64,000 nucleotides of DNA from Rariloculus sp963665575 (GTDB lineage: Bacteria; Pseudomonadota; Gammaproteobacteria; Steroidobacterales; Rariloculaceae). Below are positions 35,267 through 43,176 of the stretch, one piece after another (positions within the stretch are counted from its first letter, which is position 1; every line of letters begins with the position of its first letter). Below the pieces are notes generated by a model that ran no database searches, was not told the origin of the DNA, and saw nothing but the letters and a program-made list of their open reading frames with translations. The stretch covers positions 1,178,001 through 1,242,000 of the forward strand of contig CAXXDW010000006.1 in the NCBI GenBank assembly GCA_963665575.2, read 5' to 3'. The translations under genes were made by a program, and so were the position numbers.

Positions 35267-35503
35267 ATGAATACGATCCGGATACTTTTCGCGGTACTCG
35301 GCCTGAGCCTGGTCGCGCTCGCGACGATCGGCCAGGAAGCCGAGGGCGAGCCCGAGAGCCCGCCTCCGGCCGCCGGGGAGTCTGAGGCAGAGCCCACCGT
35401 GGAGCCTGCCGGGGAAGCTCCGCGAGGCACTTCCGATGAAGTGTTCATTCCGACCGTCGAGGTCCAGGCGGACGAGGAAGTCGTGTTTCCGGTGGACATC
35501 TAG
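35267..35503 (+). CDS. Small secreted or anchored acidic protein
   Basis: A 78-residue product with GAGGAAGAG ahead of the ATG at 35267. The N-terminus is a signal or TM helix (MNTIRILFAVLGLSLVALAT), followed by a Pro/Glu/Ala-rich acidic tail (EGEPESPPPAAGESEAEP) and a final TSDEVFIPTVEVQADEEVVF. It sits between the PEGA-SUMF1 gene and the channel gene in the same orientation. No homologue is recognised; the position suggests an accessory subunit. Confidence 0.6.
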   Translation: MNTIRILFAVLGLSLVALATIGQEAEGEPESPPPAAGESEAEPTVEPAGEAPRGTSDEVFIPTVEVQADEEVVFPVDI

Positions 35504-35608
35504 CGCGCAAATCTCACCAAGCCTTCGCTTCTCTCTTGCCCGGGGGTGCCGCTTGGCGCTCGGCCGGGAAACTGACGGCGGACACCATACCTTGAGGACC
35601 CTTGCAAG

Positions 35609-36415
35609 ATGAGACGTACTTTTTTCGGCGAATTTCTCTTTCAGGCATTTGCGCTGATCGTCATGGTCATTCTCGTGCATGCGTTCTACGTGACGAGTGT
35701 GCGGCCCAATGCGACGTCGATTCTCGAGGAGCAGGCGCTCAGGATTCAGCAGGAGGAGAACTACACGCCGGAACGCTCGTTCTGGGTGCTCATCAGGGAC
35801 TTCGAGCAGGAAGCCTGTTTCATCCTCATGTTCTGGGCGTTCGCGATCATGGGTTACAAGGCCGTCTTCATGTACAACGAGCGAACCTTGTTGCAGCGGG
35901 AGTTCCTGCCGGTGCCCGACGGCGTTCGAATACTTCCCGAAGACACGCGCGAGTACGGTCGCGCGATCGAGTCGCTGCCCGAACGGGTCAGGGCCATGCT
36001 GCTGCCCCGCGTGCTCTTGTCGTCGCTCGAGCGTTTCGGGTCGACGCGCAACGTTCAGGATGTGTCGTCGGTGGCGAATTCACTGTGCGAGGCCGAGGGC
36101 GAGCGGCTGGAGTCGGAGCTGTCGATGATCCGCTACATCGCCTGGGCCATACCTTCCGTGGGGTTCATCGGCACCGTACGGGGTATCGGCCAGGCGCTCG
36201 GCGAAGCGCAGCGCGCCGTCGAAGGGGACATCGCGGGCGTTACCGAGAACCTCGGGGTGGCATTCAACTCGACGTTCATAGCGCTTTTGATTTCGATCGT
36301 CGTCATGTTCCTGGTCCACCAGTTGCAGTTGTTTCAGGAGCGTCTCGTGTTCGATACGCAGACCTACGTCGACCACAACCTCATACGCCACATGCGAAGC
36401 CGCGGCGCCACCTAG
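35609..36415 (+). CDS. MotA/TolQ/ExbB-type proton channel protein
   Basis: A 268-residue inner-membrane protein with about four TM segments: near 10-28, 66-86, and two in the MotA_ExbB domain. The third (AWAIPSVGFIGTVRGIGQAL) matches the P-x-x-G-x-x-GTV-x-G signature, and the fourth (NLGVAFNSTFIALLISIVVM) carries the polar Thr/Ser face that lines the ion path. The cytoplasmic loop of about 90 residues lies between the pairs. Partners in this family need a single-TM subunit with an essential Asp; the two vWA proteins downstream offer exactly that. Confidence 0.87.
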   Translation: MRRTFFGEFLFQAFALIVMVILVHAFYVTSVRPNATSILEEQALRIQQEENYTPERSFWVLIRDFEQEACFILMFWAFAIMGYKAVFMYNERTLLQREFLPVPDGVRILPEDTREYGRAIESLPERVRAMLLPRVLLSSLERFGSTRNVQDVSSVANSLCEAEGERLESELSMIRYIAWAIPSVGFIGTVRGIGQALGEAQRAVEGDIAGVTENLGVAFNSTFIALLISIVVMFLVHQLQLFQERLVFDTQTYVDHNLIRHMRSRGAT

Positions 36416-36429
36416 CCGAGCGAGGGGAG

Positions 36430-37830
36430 ATGCCTGCACGCGCGATCGAAATCAACGATGCCGGCCTTGTCGTCGCCGATGCGTCGGGCATCCTGGCCGT
36501 CGAGCCGGGCTATGCGCTGGTCGAGAAGGGCGCGATCACGACGGGATTGCAGGCATACGGGCAGGCGCGTCTGAAACCGCGCCAGGTCAGCAACAGCTTC
36601 TGGTCAAATCTCAGTCTGGAGAAGGGCAGTGCGGGCGTTGAGGGCGCGCCAAACTCCGCGGAACTTGCCTACAAACAGCTTGGCGCCCTGTGGAGCAGGT
36701 TCGCCGCCTCGACCGACGACGTCGTGCTCATCGTGCCGGGCCATTACGGTCAGGCCCAGCTCGGACTGCTGCTCGGTCTCGCCGAGGAGTGCGCGGTGCC
36801 GGTACGTGCCATGGTCGATGCTGCGGTCGCGGCAAGCCACCGGCCGTATCCCGGCCGCGAACTTGTCTACGTCGATGCGGGACTGCATCGGGTGTCCGTC
36901 ACGGCGCTCGCGCAGGGCGACGACGTGAGCGTGCGGTCCGAACAGCGCCTGGACAGCACCGGACTCGCCGGTCTCAATGATCTGCTTGCCCGGCGGGTCG
37001 CCGAGATGTTCGTGTTTGCGAGCCGCTTCGATCCGTTTCACGATGCCGCCAGCGAGCAGCTCCTCTATGACCGCTTGCCCGAATGGCTTGCGTCGCTGCA
37101 CGAGCAGGGCTCGGCGGTGCTTGCGCTGCCGCACGGCGCCGATGAAGTCGAGGTTCAGATCGAGCGGGGACAACTGCTGAAGGTGGCGCTCGGCTTTTAC
37201 AAGGCGCTGTTGCAGCTCATCGCACAAACGCGCGAGGCCCGATCGGGACTGGTCGTGCAATTGTCGGACCGGTTGGCTCGGTTGCCGGGAGTCATGGGTG
37301 AGTTGGCGCGCCTGGACGATTCCGAGGTGGTCGGTCTCGCGCCGGGGCACGCGGCCATTGCCGCGCTCGAGGGCTTCGCTGCAATGGACACGCGTAAAGG
37401 CGTGAAGCTGCTCCGACGCATGTCCTGGCGCGCCGAGCCCGTGTCGGCTGTGGGGTCCGTGGCGGAAATCGCTGACACAGCGATCGCCGTGTCGGACACG
37501 CCCGTTCCGACCCATGTCGTCTATCGCGGCGTGGCGCATCCGGTCGACGGGGCGGGTCTCGTGATCGGCCGGTCCGGCGCCGAGGATCGGCAGGTCATCG
37601 TCGTGGACGATCAGCCCGGCGGCGTGTCCCGGTCGCACTGTGAACTCAGGCTCAGCAACGGCGAACTCAAGCTGCGCGACCTGTCGAGCTATGGTACTTT
37701 CGTGAACGAAAAGCGCGTCTCCGGAGAGGCTACGCTGCAGCCGGCGGACATCATCCGGATCGGCACTCCGGGCGCGGAGCTTCAGGTCGTAACGGTCAAG
37801 GCCCCGGAGCGGTCACATGGCACGCCGTAG
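36430..37830 (+). CDS. FHA-domain protein with actin/Hsp70-like N-terminal region
   Basis: A 466-residue cytoplasmic protein; ATG at 36430 with GAGGGGAG before it. The C-terminal FHA domain (about 364-460) has GLVIGRSG, GVSRSHCELRL and SSYGTFVNEKRV, so phosphothreonine binding is expected. The first half resembles an actin/Hsp70-type ATPase: an opening IEINDAGLVVAD strand-turn, VVLIVPGHYGQAQLGLLLGL, AMVDAAVAASHR, then ELVYVDAGLHRVSVTAL as a phosphate-2-like hairpin. That reading is by pattern only. The gene overlaps the next by 14 bp. Confidence 0.78.
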   Translation: MPARAIEINDAGLVVADASGILAVEPGYALVEKGAITTGLQAYGQARLKPRQVSNSFWSNLSLEKGSAGVEGAPNSAELAYKQLGALWSRFAASTDDVVLIVPGHYGQAQLGLLLGLAEECAVPVRAMVDAAVAASHRPYPGRELVYVDAGLHRVSVTALAQGDDVSVRSEQRLDSTGLAGLNDLLARRVAEMFVFASRFDPFHDAASEQLLYDRLPEWLASLHEQGSAVLALPHGADEVEVQIERGQLLKVALGFYKALLQLIAQTREARSGLVVQLSDRLARLPGVMGELARLDDSEVVGLAPGHAAIAALEGFAAMDTRKGVKLLRRMSWRAEPVSAVGSVAEIADTAIAVSDTPVPTHVVYRGVAHPVDGAGLVIGRSGAEDRQVIVVDDQPGGVSRSHCELRLSNGELKLRDLSSYGTFVNEKRVSGEATLQPADIIRIGTPGAELQVVTVKAPERSHGTP

Positions 37831-38914
37831 GGAATTCAGCGTCATCTCGATGTCGTTTCTCGACGCGATGACCTGCGGTTTCGGCGCCGTGATCCTGTTT
37901 TTCATGATCATCACGGCCAACATCGATCTGAGGCGCGATACCGTGCTCGACGATGTGGCCGCCGAGGTCGACCGCATGGAAATCAGGGTCGTGGCCGGGC
38001 GCAGGAACCTCGTGCAGCTCAGGGAGGATCTCGCGCGCCTCCTCGAGGAGCGGTACACGACACGCGGCGTCAAGCAACAGATCATGGCGGAGATCGACAC
38101 AACGCGCGAGGACCTGGTCACGCAGGCCGAAGCCGCCGACATGCGCGACGATCTCATCGAGCAACTGCGGGCGGATCTCGCGGCCCTGGAAGAGGAGACC
38201 GAGCAACTCGCGATGACCGACGACACGGCCGAAGAGGCGGGCGCCTCGATCCGCAGCGTACAGGGCGAAGGTTACCGCCAATACCTGACGGGGCTGCGCA
38301 TGGGCGGACAGCGGATCGTCATTCTCGTCGACGTCTCTGCGAGCATGCTCGACCGTACGCTCGTCAATATCATCCGCCGCCGCAACCTGCCTGACGTGCA
38401 AAAGCGCCAGGCGCCGAAGTGGCAGCAACTCGTCAACACCGTGGATTGGCTCACGGCGCAGATCCCGCCGGGTACGCAGTTCCAGGTGATCGCGTTCAAC
38501 AATGAAGCCTGGTCGCTCGTTGAAGGGACCGACGGGCAGTGGCTTACGGCCAGCGACGCAAGTCAGCTCGACGAAGCCGTGCGCCGGTTGCGCGAGGAGA
38601 CGGTCGCCGAAGGCCCGACGAGCCTGCACGTTGCGTTTCAGGCGGCAAGGCGCCTGCAACCCCGACCCGACAACATCTACCTGCTCGTCGACGGCCTGCC
38701 GACCATGGGCGGCGTCCAGCCGACCCGTAACGGCGTCACGAGCAGGGAGCGGCTCGGGCATTTCGAGCGCGCGACGCGCGAGCGGCCGATCGGCACTCCC
38801 GTCAACGTCATACTGCTGGCAATGGAGGGCGACCCGCTCGCAGCGCCCGCCTACTGGCAGCTCGCGCTCGAGAGCGGCGGCTCGATGATGGCACCGGCGG
38901 AGGACTGGCCGTGA
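37817..38914 (+). CDS. von Willebrand A protein with ExbD/TolR-like membrane anchor (1)
   Basis: A 365-residue protein. The N-terminus SFLDAMTCGFGAVILFFMI is a single TM with Asp16 at its start, in register with the essential Asp of ExbD/TolR (PF-[IL]-D-V-x-L-V-L-L). A coiled-coil stretch (about 45-140, LEERYTTRGVKQQIMAEIDT) follows, then a vWA domain with the MIDAS motif DVSAS (IVILVDVSASMLD) and LLVDGLPTMGG. The vWA domain is predicted periplasmic. Its start lies inside the FHA gene and its TGA overlaps the next GTG. Confidence 0.85.
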   Translation: MARRREFSVISMSFLDAMTCGFGAVILFFMIITANIDLRRDTVLDDVAAEVDRMEIRVVAGRRNLVQLREDLARLLEERYTTRGVKQQIMAEIDTTREDLVTQAEAADMRDDLIEQLRADLAALEEETEQLAMTDDTAEEAGASIRSVQGEGYRQYLTGLRMGGQRIVILVDVSASMLDRTLVNIIRRRNLPDVQKRQAPKWQQLVNTVDWLTAQIPPGTQFQVIAFNNEAWSLVEGTDGQWLTASDASQLDEAVRRLREETVAEGPTSLHVAFQAARRLQPRPDNIYLLVDGLPTMGGVQPTRNGVTSRERLGHFERATRERPIGTPVNVILLAMEGDPLAAPAYWQLALESGGSMMAPAEDWP

Positions 38915-39921
38915 AAAAAAAGAAACGCCGCGGCATAGAGACGCTGAGCCTGTCGTTCCTCGACAGCATTTCCTGTGGTTTCGGGGCGATCATCCTGCTG
39001 CTCGTGATCACGAAGCTCTTCGAGCCGATCCGGCTCGAGGAGAGCAATCAGGAACTGGAGGGACTGCTCGCACGTTACGAACAGGAACTCACGGAGATAC
39101 TCGGCGAGACCGAGACGGTGCAACGCGAACGCGTCACGACCGCCGAGACCGTCGAGGAAGACCAGGTCCAGGTCCTCGAGTTGCAGCAGGAACTCACGCG
39201 CATCCGTTCGATTCTGCTTGACCGGGAGGACGACGAGACGGTCGCTGACGAACTCGCAGGCCGACTCGCGGCCGCCAAGCAGTCGCTGACAGAGGAAATG
39301 GAGCGCCTGCTCGCCAACCAGGTGCCCAATGTCGAGGACTACGCGATCGGCGGCGTTCCCGTCGACAGCGAGTACATCATCTTCATCATCGACACCTCCG
39401 GCAGCATGCGCAGTTACGCCTGGGACCGGGTCCAGCGGCAGATCAGCGAGACGCTCGACGTGTATCCCACCGTCAAGGGCATGCAGATCATCAACGACGA
39501 GGGGACGTATCTCTTCAGAAGCTATCGGGGCCAGTGGATACCGGATACGCCGGCCCGCCGGCGGGCAATCATCGATTCCCTGCCGAACTGGAACGCGTTC
39601 TCCGATTCGAGTCCGCGGGAGGGCATTCTCGAGGCGATCGAGAGGTTCTACGATCCCGAAAAGAAGATCTCGCTGTATGTGTACAGCGATGACTTCGCGC
39701 CGACATCGACGATTCGCCAGGTCGTGCGCGAAGTCGACCGGCGCAACAGGCGCGACGAGGATGGCAATCGCCGGGTCAGGATTCACGCGGTCGCCTTCCC
39801 GGTCTACTGGGACGTCATGGGCGACCTCGTCTCGTCCGCGCGCTACGCCACGCTCATGCGGGTGCTCTGTCAGCGCAACGGCGGAACCTTCGTCGCGCTG
39901 CCCTCGCGCCGCGACATCTGA
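38911..39921 (+). CDS. von Willebrand A protein with ExbD/TolR-like membrane anchor (2)
   Basis: A 336-residue paralogue of the preceding protein, starting at a GTG overlapping its stop (GTGA). The N-terminus is very basic (MKKKKRR), then LSFLDSISCGFGAIILLLVI with Asp18 in the same place as Asp16 of its neighbour. A coiled coil (about 45-135) precedes the vWA domain with the MIDAS DTSGS (IIFIIDTSGSMRS). The two vWA proteins differ enough to form a heteromeric pair. Last gene of the tight cluster. Confidence 0.86.
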   Translation: MKKKKRRGIETLSLSFLDSISCGFGAIILLLVITKLFEPIRLEESNQELEGLLARYEQELTEILGETETVQRERVTTAETVEEDQVQVLELQQELTRIRSILLDREDDETVADELAGRLAAAKQSLTEEMERLLANQVPNVEDYAIGGVPVDSEYIIFIIDTSGSMRSYAWDRVQRQISETLDVYPTVKGMQIINDEGTYLFRSYRGQWIPDTPARRRAIIDSLPNWNAFSDSSPREGILEAIERFYDPEKKISLYVYSDDFAPTSTIRQVVREVDRRNRRDEDGNRRVRIHAVAFPVYWDVMGDLVSSARYATLMRVLCQRNGGTFVALPSRRDI

Positions 39922-40279
39922 ACGGCCGAACCTTCCGCCGGTGAGTGGCCGCGTCAGCGGTCGCAGTGCCGAGCGGGTTTCTGCCATGAACAGTCGGCAG
40001 CCGGCAAGCAAGAGTCCTGCGGCATGGCATGTGAAACGCCCTCGCCGACAGCGGCCGGTCAACGGGCGTTACCTTGAGTCCGAGTTGCATCGCGCGGCGC
40101 TTGGGTACACCCCGCGTTTTGCTTCTCGTGCCTTGTTTTGGTGCGCAATCCGGCGGGCTGCCTGCAGTGCGAGGTTGCCTCCCGACAGTCGATCCCGCCA
40201 CTGGTCAGAATTGATCATCATTCGGGCATGGTCCGGCCCGGATTCGGCCCGGAATTGCCTTGCCGCGGCGCTTCAATGG
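39922..40279. other. Intergenic region before the OmpA-family gene
   Basis: About 400 bp (to 40317) lie between the second vWA gene and the OmpA-family gene. I see no convincing gene; the open frames crossing it lack family features and ribosome-binding sites. It probably holds the promoter of the OmpA-family gene, but no clear -35/-10 pair stands out. The only sharp structure is the inverted repeat at 40280-40299. Confidence 0.5.
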
Positions 40280-40299
40280 CAGGTGTCAGCAGACACCTG
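40280..40299 (+). promoter_or_regulatory. Perfect 8-bp inverted repeat upstream of the OmpA-family gene
   Basis: CAGGTGTC-AGCA-GACACCTG is a perfect inverted repeat ending 6 bp before the AAAGGAG ribosome-binding site (40306-40312). It could be a protein operator or an mRNA hairpin with a four-base loop that affects translation. Confidence 0.55.
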
Positions 40300-40317
40300 G
40301 ACACAAAGGAGCGAACC

Positions 40318-41058
40318 ATGACGAGAAACATACTGATACTGGCGTTGGCAGCCGGGCTTGCGAGCCCTGCCTGGACCGCCGAGAACAATGCCGCACCGAA
40401 GGAGGAGAGCATCGGCGTCGGCAGCGGCGTGGTCGTCGGTGCGCTCGCAGGCGGGCCGGTCGGCGCCATCGTTGGCGCCGCAATGGGCGGTTGGCTCGGC
40501 GACAAGTTCCACCGCGAGCGCTCGGCCAAGCTCGAGTTCGAGCGCCAGTCCGAACAGGCGCGACTCGAATGGGAGCGGGCGCAGCTCGAGGCCGATGAAC
40601 TGCTCGCGAGGCTTGAGGAGAGTAACGCCGATCTCGGCCAGCTCAGGTCCGAGTGGCGCGCCGCGCAGGTGAACTACCGCAACGCGTTGCAGCAGGCGCT
40701 CGATACGCAGATCTACTTTCGCACCGGCGAGGCCGAACTCGAGGACGGAACTGGCGAACGCCTGAGCCGAATAGCCGGACTGATCGGCGAACTCGCCGAT
40801 CTGACCGTCGTCGTCGAAGGCCATGCCGATGCGCGCGGCGCGGCGGACTACAACGAGCAGTTGTCGACTGCTCGGGCACAGGCCGTACGCGACGCCCTCG
40901 TGCGGGCCGGCGTCTCGCCGGGCCGGATCTTCTGGGTCGCCGAGGGCGAGCGTCATTCGACGTCCGATGAGAAGGACCTCGATGCCATGGCGCTCGACCG
41001 GCGCGTGAATCTGAGCATCGTGGACCGGAGCGCTGCGGACCGCATCGCGCAGCAGTAG
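40318..41058 (+). CDS. OmpA-family protein with glycine-zipper segment
   Basis: A 246-residue envelope protein; ATG 40318 behind AAAGGAG. Order: signal peptide (MTRNILILALAAGLASPAWT), glycine-zipper-like hydrophobic segment (VGSGVVVGALAGGPVGAIVG), a coiled coil of about 75 residues, then an OmpA C-terminal peptidoglycan-binding domain (IYFRTGEAELEDG, VVVEGHADARGAADYNEQLS, RAQAVRDALVRAGV, RRVNLSI). It anchors to peptidoglycan. It follows the vWA cluster on the same strand, 396 bp away, and ends at a strong terminator, so it may be a functional partner under its own control. Confidence 0.87.
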   Translation: MTRNILILALAAGLASPAWTAENNAAPKEESIGVGSGVVVGALAGGPVGAIVGAAMGGWLGDKFHRERSAKLEFERQSEQARLEWERAQLEADELLARLEESNADLGQLRSEWRAAQVNYRNALQQALDTQIYFRTGEAELEDGTGERLSRIAGLIGELADLTVVVEGHADARGAADYNEQLSTARAQAVRDALVRAGVSPGRIFWVAEGERHSTSDEKDLDAMALDRRVNLSIVDRSAADRIAQQ

Positions 41059-41114
41059 GCGCCCAGGGTTCGACCGGCTCCGGACGGGCCGGTCGCCGAG
41101 GCGGAATCAGGGCC

Positions 41115-41149
41115 GGGCCGCGTCAGGGATGGCGCGGCCCTTTCTCATT
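41115..41149 (+). terminator. Rho-independent terminator
   Basis: GGGCCGCG (41115-41122), a 10-base loop, and CGCGGCCC (41133-41140) form a perfect 8-bp GC stem followed by TTTCTCATT. It ends the OmpA-family transcript just before the 3' end of the convergent bioD gene. Confidence 0.78.
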
Positions 41150-41837
41150 CACGGGTCGCGTCGAGGTACGCTGCGACAAGCGGCAAGAGTTCTGGATACG
41201 CAGCATCATCGCCGCGCCGACGGGGCAGGGCGATGATCGGCGTTGGAGCGAGGAAACGCTCGAGAACCTCGCGAGTCTCATCGAGCGGAACCGGCTGCTC
41301 GAGCGACTCGCTGACGATGACGCCAGCGAGTTCGACGCTCTGCGCCCGGAGGGCCCCGGCCGCTGTCAGCGTATGGCTCAGGGCGCCGAGGTAGCTGCCC
41401 GTGACGAGCAGCGCGGGTGCGCCGAGCGCCGCGATCCAGTCGACGACCGTATGCCGCCCGTCGAGCGGCACCATGACGCCGCCGATCCCTTCGATGAGCG
41501 TCAGGTCGTAACCGTCGGATGCACGGCAGAAGCTCAGCAATTCGTCGAACGCAATGTGTATGCCTTCGCGCGCGGCCGCCATGTCGGGCGAGAGCGGCGC
41601 GGCGAACCTCCACGGCGACACCGCGTCGAGCTCAGCGGTCGCGGGTTCAAGCCCTTGTGCGGCGAGCAGAAGGCCGGAGTCGCTTGCCTCGAGTTCGGCG
41701 GCGTCGAAGCCTGTCGCGACCGGTTTGAGGGTGCGCACGCCGAGCGATGTGCGGCTGAGTTCCTCGAGCAGCGCGCACATGACGAAGGTCTTGCCTACGC
41801 CGGTGCCCGAAGCCGTCACAAAGACCGTATTCTTCAT
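41145..41837 (-). CDS. bioD: Dethiobiotin synthetase
   Basis: A 230-residue enzyme that closes the ureido ring of dethiobiotin using ATP and CO2. Start at the ATG 41837 gives the family N-terminus MKNTVFVTASGTGVGKTFV with the P-loop GTGVGKT. TLKPVATG, LIEGIGGVMVPLDG and the later GVIVSES follow. It lies 65 bp downstream of bioF on the same strand. Biotin synthesis genes bioB and bioC are not in the window. Confidence 0.93.
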   Translation of the reverse strand: MKNTVFVTASGTGVGKTFVMCALLEELSRTSLGVRTLKPVATGFDAAELEASDSGLLLAAQGLEPATAELDAVSPWRFAAPLSPDMAAAREGIHIAFDELLSFCRASDGYDLTLIEGIGGVMVPLDGRHTVVDWIAALGAPALLVTGSYLGALSHTLTAAGALRAQSVELAGVIVSESLEQPVPLDETREVLERFLAPTPIIALPRRRGDDAAYPELLPLVAAYLDATRE

Positions 41838-41902
41838 TCGGCCGGATTCGGAGGACCGTGCGCCCCGACCGGCATCTCTCCGATGGCTCATCGGTCCCTT
41901 TG

Positions 41903-43063
41903 TCATGTTCCGTCCAGGATCGACCGGGCGGCTTCGGTCAGCTCTTGCACGTCGCGTTCGCAGTGCTCGGCCGAGAACGCAAACCGCAGCCGCGACGTGC
42001 CGGCAGGTACCGTCGGCGGCCTGATCGCGGCCACGAGGAAACCGGCTTCCCGCAACGCGCTTCCCGCTTCGACTGCGCGGGCCGCGGGGCCGAGAACGAG
42101 CGGTACGATCGCCGACTGCGCGGGTTCGAGTCCGAGCGCGGCCGCGAACGAACGCGCCCGCTTGACAGGGAGACCGACGAGGTCTTTCTCCGTCGCGATA
42201 ATCTCGAGCGCGGTTGCGGCGGCTGCGACGGTTCCAGGCGGCAGTCCCGTCGAGAACCCGAAGCTGCGCGCACGATTGCGGATGAGTTCGCAGACTGCAT
42301 GGCTCGCACAGATATAGCCGCCATAGCCGCCGGCGGCTTTTGACAGTGTGCCCATCTGCAGGTGCACGGCGACGGGCTCGTCGAACGCGAACGATGAGCC
42401 GCGGCCGGCGCCGACGACGCCGAGACCGTGCGCATCGTCCGTCATGAGCCAGGCATCGAAACGCCCGGCAAGTTCGCAAAGCTCCGGCAGCGGGGCGAGG
42501 TCGCCCTCCATGCTGAAGACGCCTTCAGTGAGCAGCAGGCAATGGCGGTGGCGGCTGCGCTCCGCGGCAAGTGCGGCGGCCGCAGCGGCGGGGTCGTTAT
42601 GGTTGAAATGCACGACCTTCGCGCCGCTCAGCGCCGCGCCGCCGAGCAGGCAGGCGTGGCAGAACTCGTCCATGACGATGAGATCCACTTCGCCCGCGAG
42701 CAGCGGAATGACGCCGACGTTCGTGAGGTAGCCGCTGCCGAAGACGACCGCGTCCTCGGTGTCCTTGAGCGTGGCGAGCCGCGCTTCAAGCGCGGCGTAA
42801 AGCGGGTGATTGCCGGTGACCAGCCGCGAGGCGCCGGCGCCCGTGCCGTAGCGGCGTGTCGCTGCCAGACTTGCCTCCACGACCTCCGCACGATGCGACA
42901 GGCCGAGATAGTCGTTGCTTGCGAAGGACAGGAGGTCGCGCCCCTGGCTTCGAACACGGCGGCCGTCGACCTTCTCGGTGCTTGCGAGCGACCGCCTGAG
43001 TTCGCGGCGCTCGAGCGCCTGCAGCTTGCGTGTCGCAAACCCGTCGAGCGATCGGTCAGACAA
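41903..43063 (-). CDS. bioF: 8-amino-7-oxononanoate synthase
   Basis: A 386-residue PLP enzyme that condenses pimeloyl-ACP with alanine in biotin synthesis. The likely start is the TTG at 43063, preceded by GGAGAACAGGT. Landmarks: FASNDYLGLSHR, YGTGAGASRLVTGNHPLY, LTEGVFSMEGDLAPL, DDAHGLGVVG and the PLP lysine in GTLSKAAGGYGGYI. Operon with bioD. The rare TTG start suggests modest translation. Confidence 0.93.
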   Translation of the reverse strand: MSDRSLDGFATRKLQALERRELRRSLASTEKVDGRRVRSQGRDLLSFASNDYLGLSHRAEVVEASLAATRRYGTGAGASRLVTGNHPLYAALEARLATLKDTEDAVVFGSGYLTNVGVIPLLAGEVDLIVMDEFCHACLLGGAALSGAKVVHFNHNDPAAAAAALAAERSRHRHCLLLTEGVFSMEGDLAPLPELCELAGRFDAWLMTDDAHGLGVVGAGRGSSFAFDEPVAVHLQMGTLSKAAGGYGGYICASHAVCELIRNRARSFGFSTGLPPGTVAAAATALEIIATEKDLVGLPVKRARSFAAALGLEPAQSAIVPLVLGPAARAVEAGSALREAGFLVAAIRPPTVPAGTSRLRFAFSAEHCERDVQELTEAARSILDGT

Positions 43064-43176
43064 ACCTGTTCTCCGCGGCAGGGACGCTCGGATTGTCCCG
43101 AAAACAGGCGTTGGCTTCCATGTAAGCGCCGAACCGCCGGTCGGCCTGCGAAACGGACGACCCGCTCGTGCGCACT

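Noticed and set aside
39922..40317. A protein gene in the vWA-OmpA gap
   Set aside because: The crossing frames are shadows without a ribosome-binding site, signal or family pattern.
35609..41058. Zorya-type defence system (MotA-like plus OmpA/MotB-like proteins)
   Set aside because: ZorB carries its TM and OmpA domain in one protein, and helicase/nuclease partners are required. Here the single-TM partners are vWA proteins, the OmpA protein is separate, and no helicase or nuclease is present.
27556..41058. Type VI secretion post-translational (PpkA/Fha) module
   Set aside because: Kinase and FHA genes are present, but no TssB/C/J/K/L/M, Hcp, VgrG or ClpV-like gene occurs in the window.
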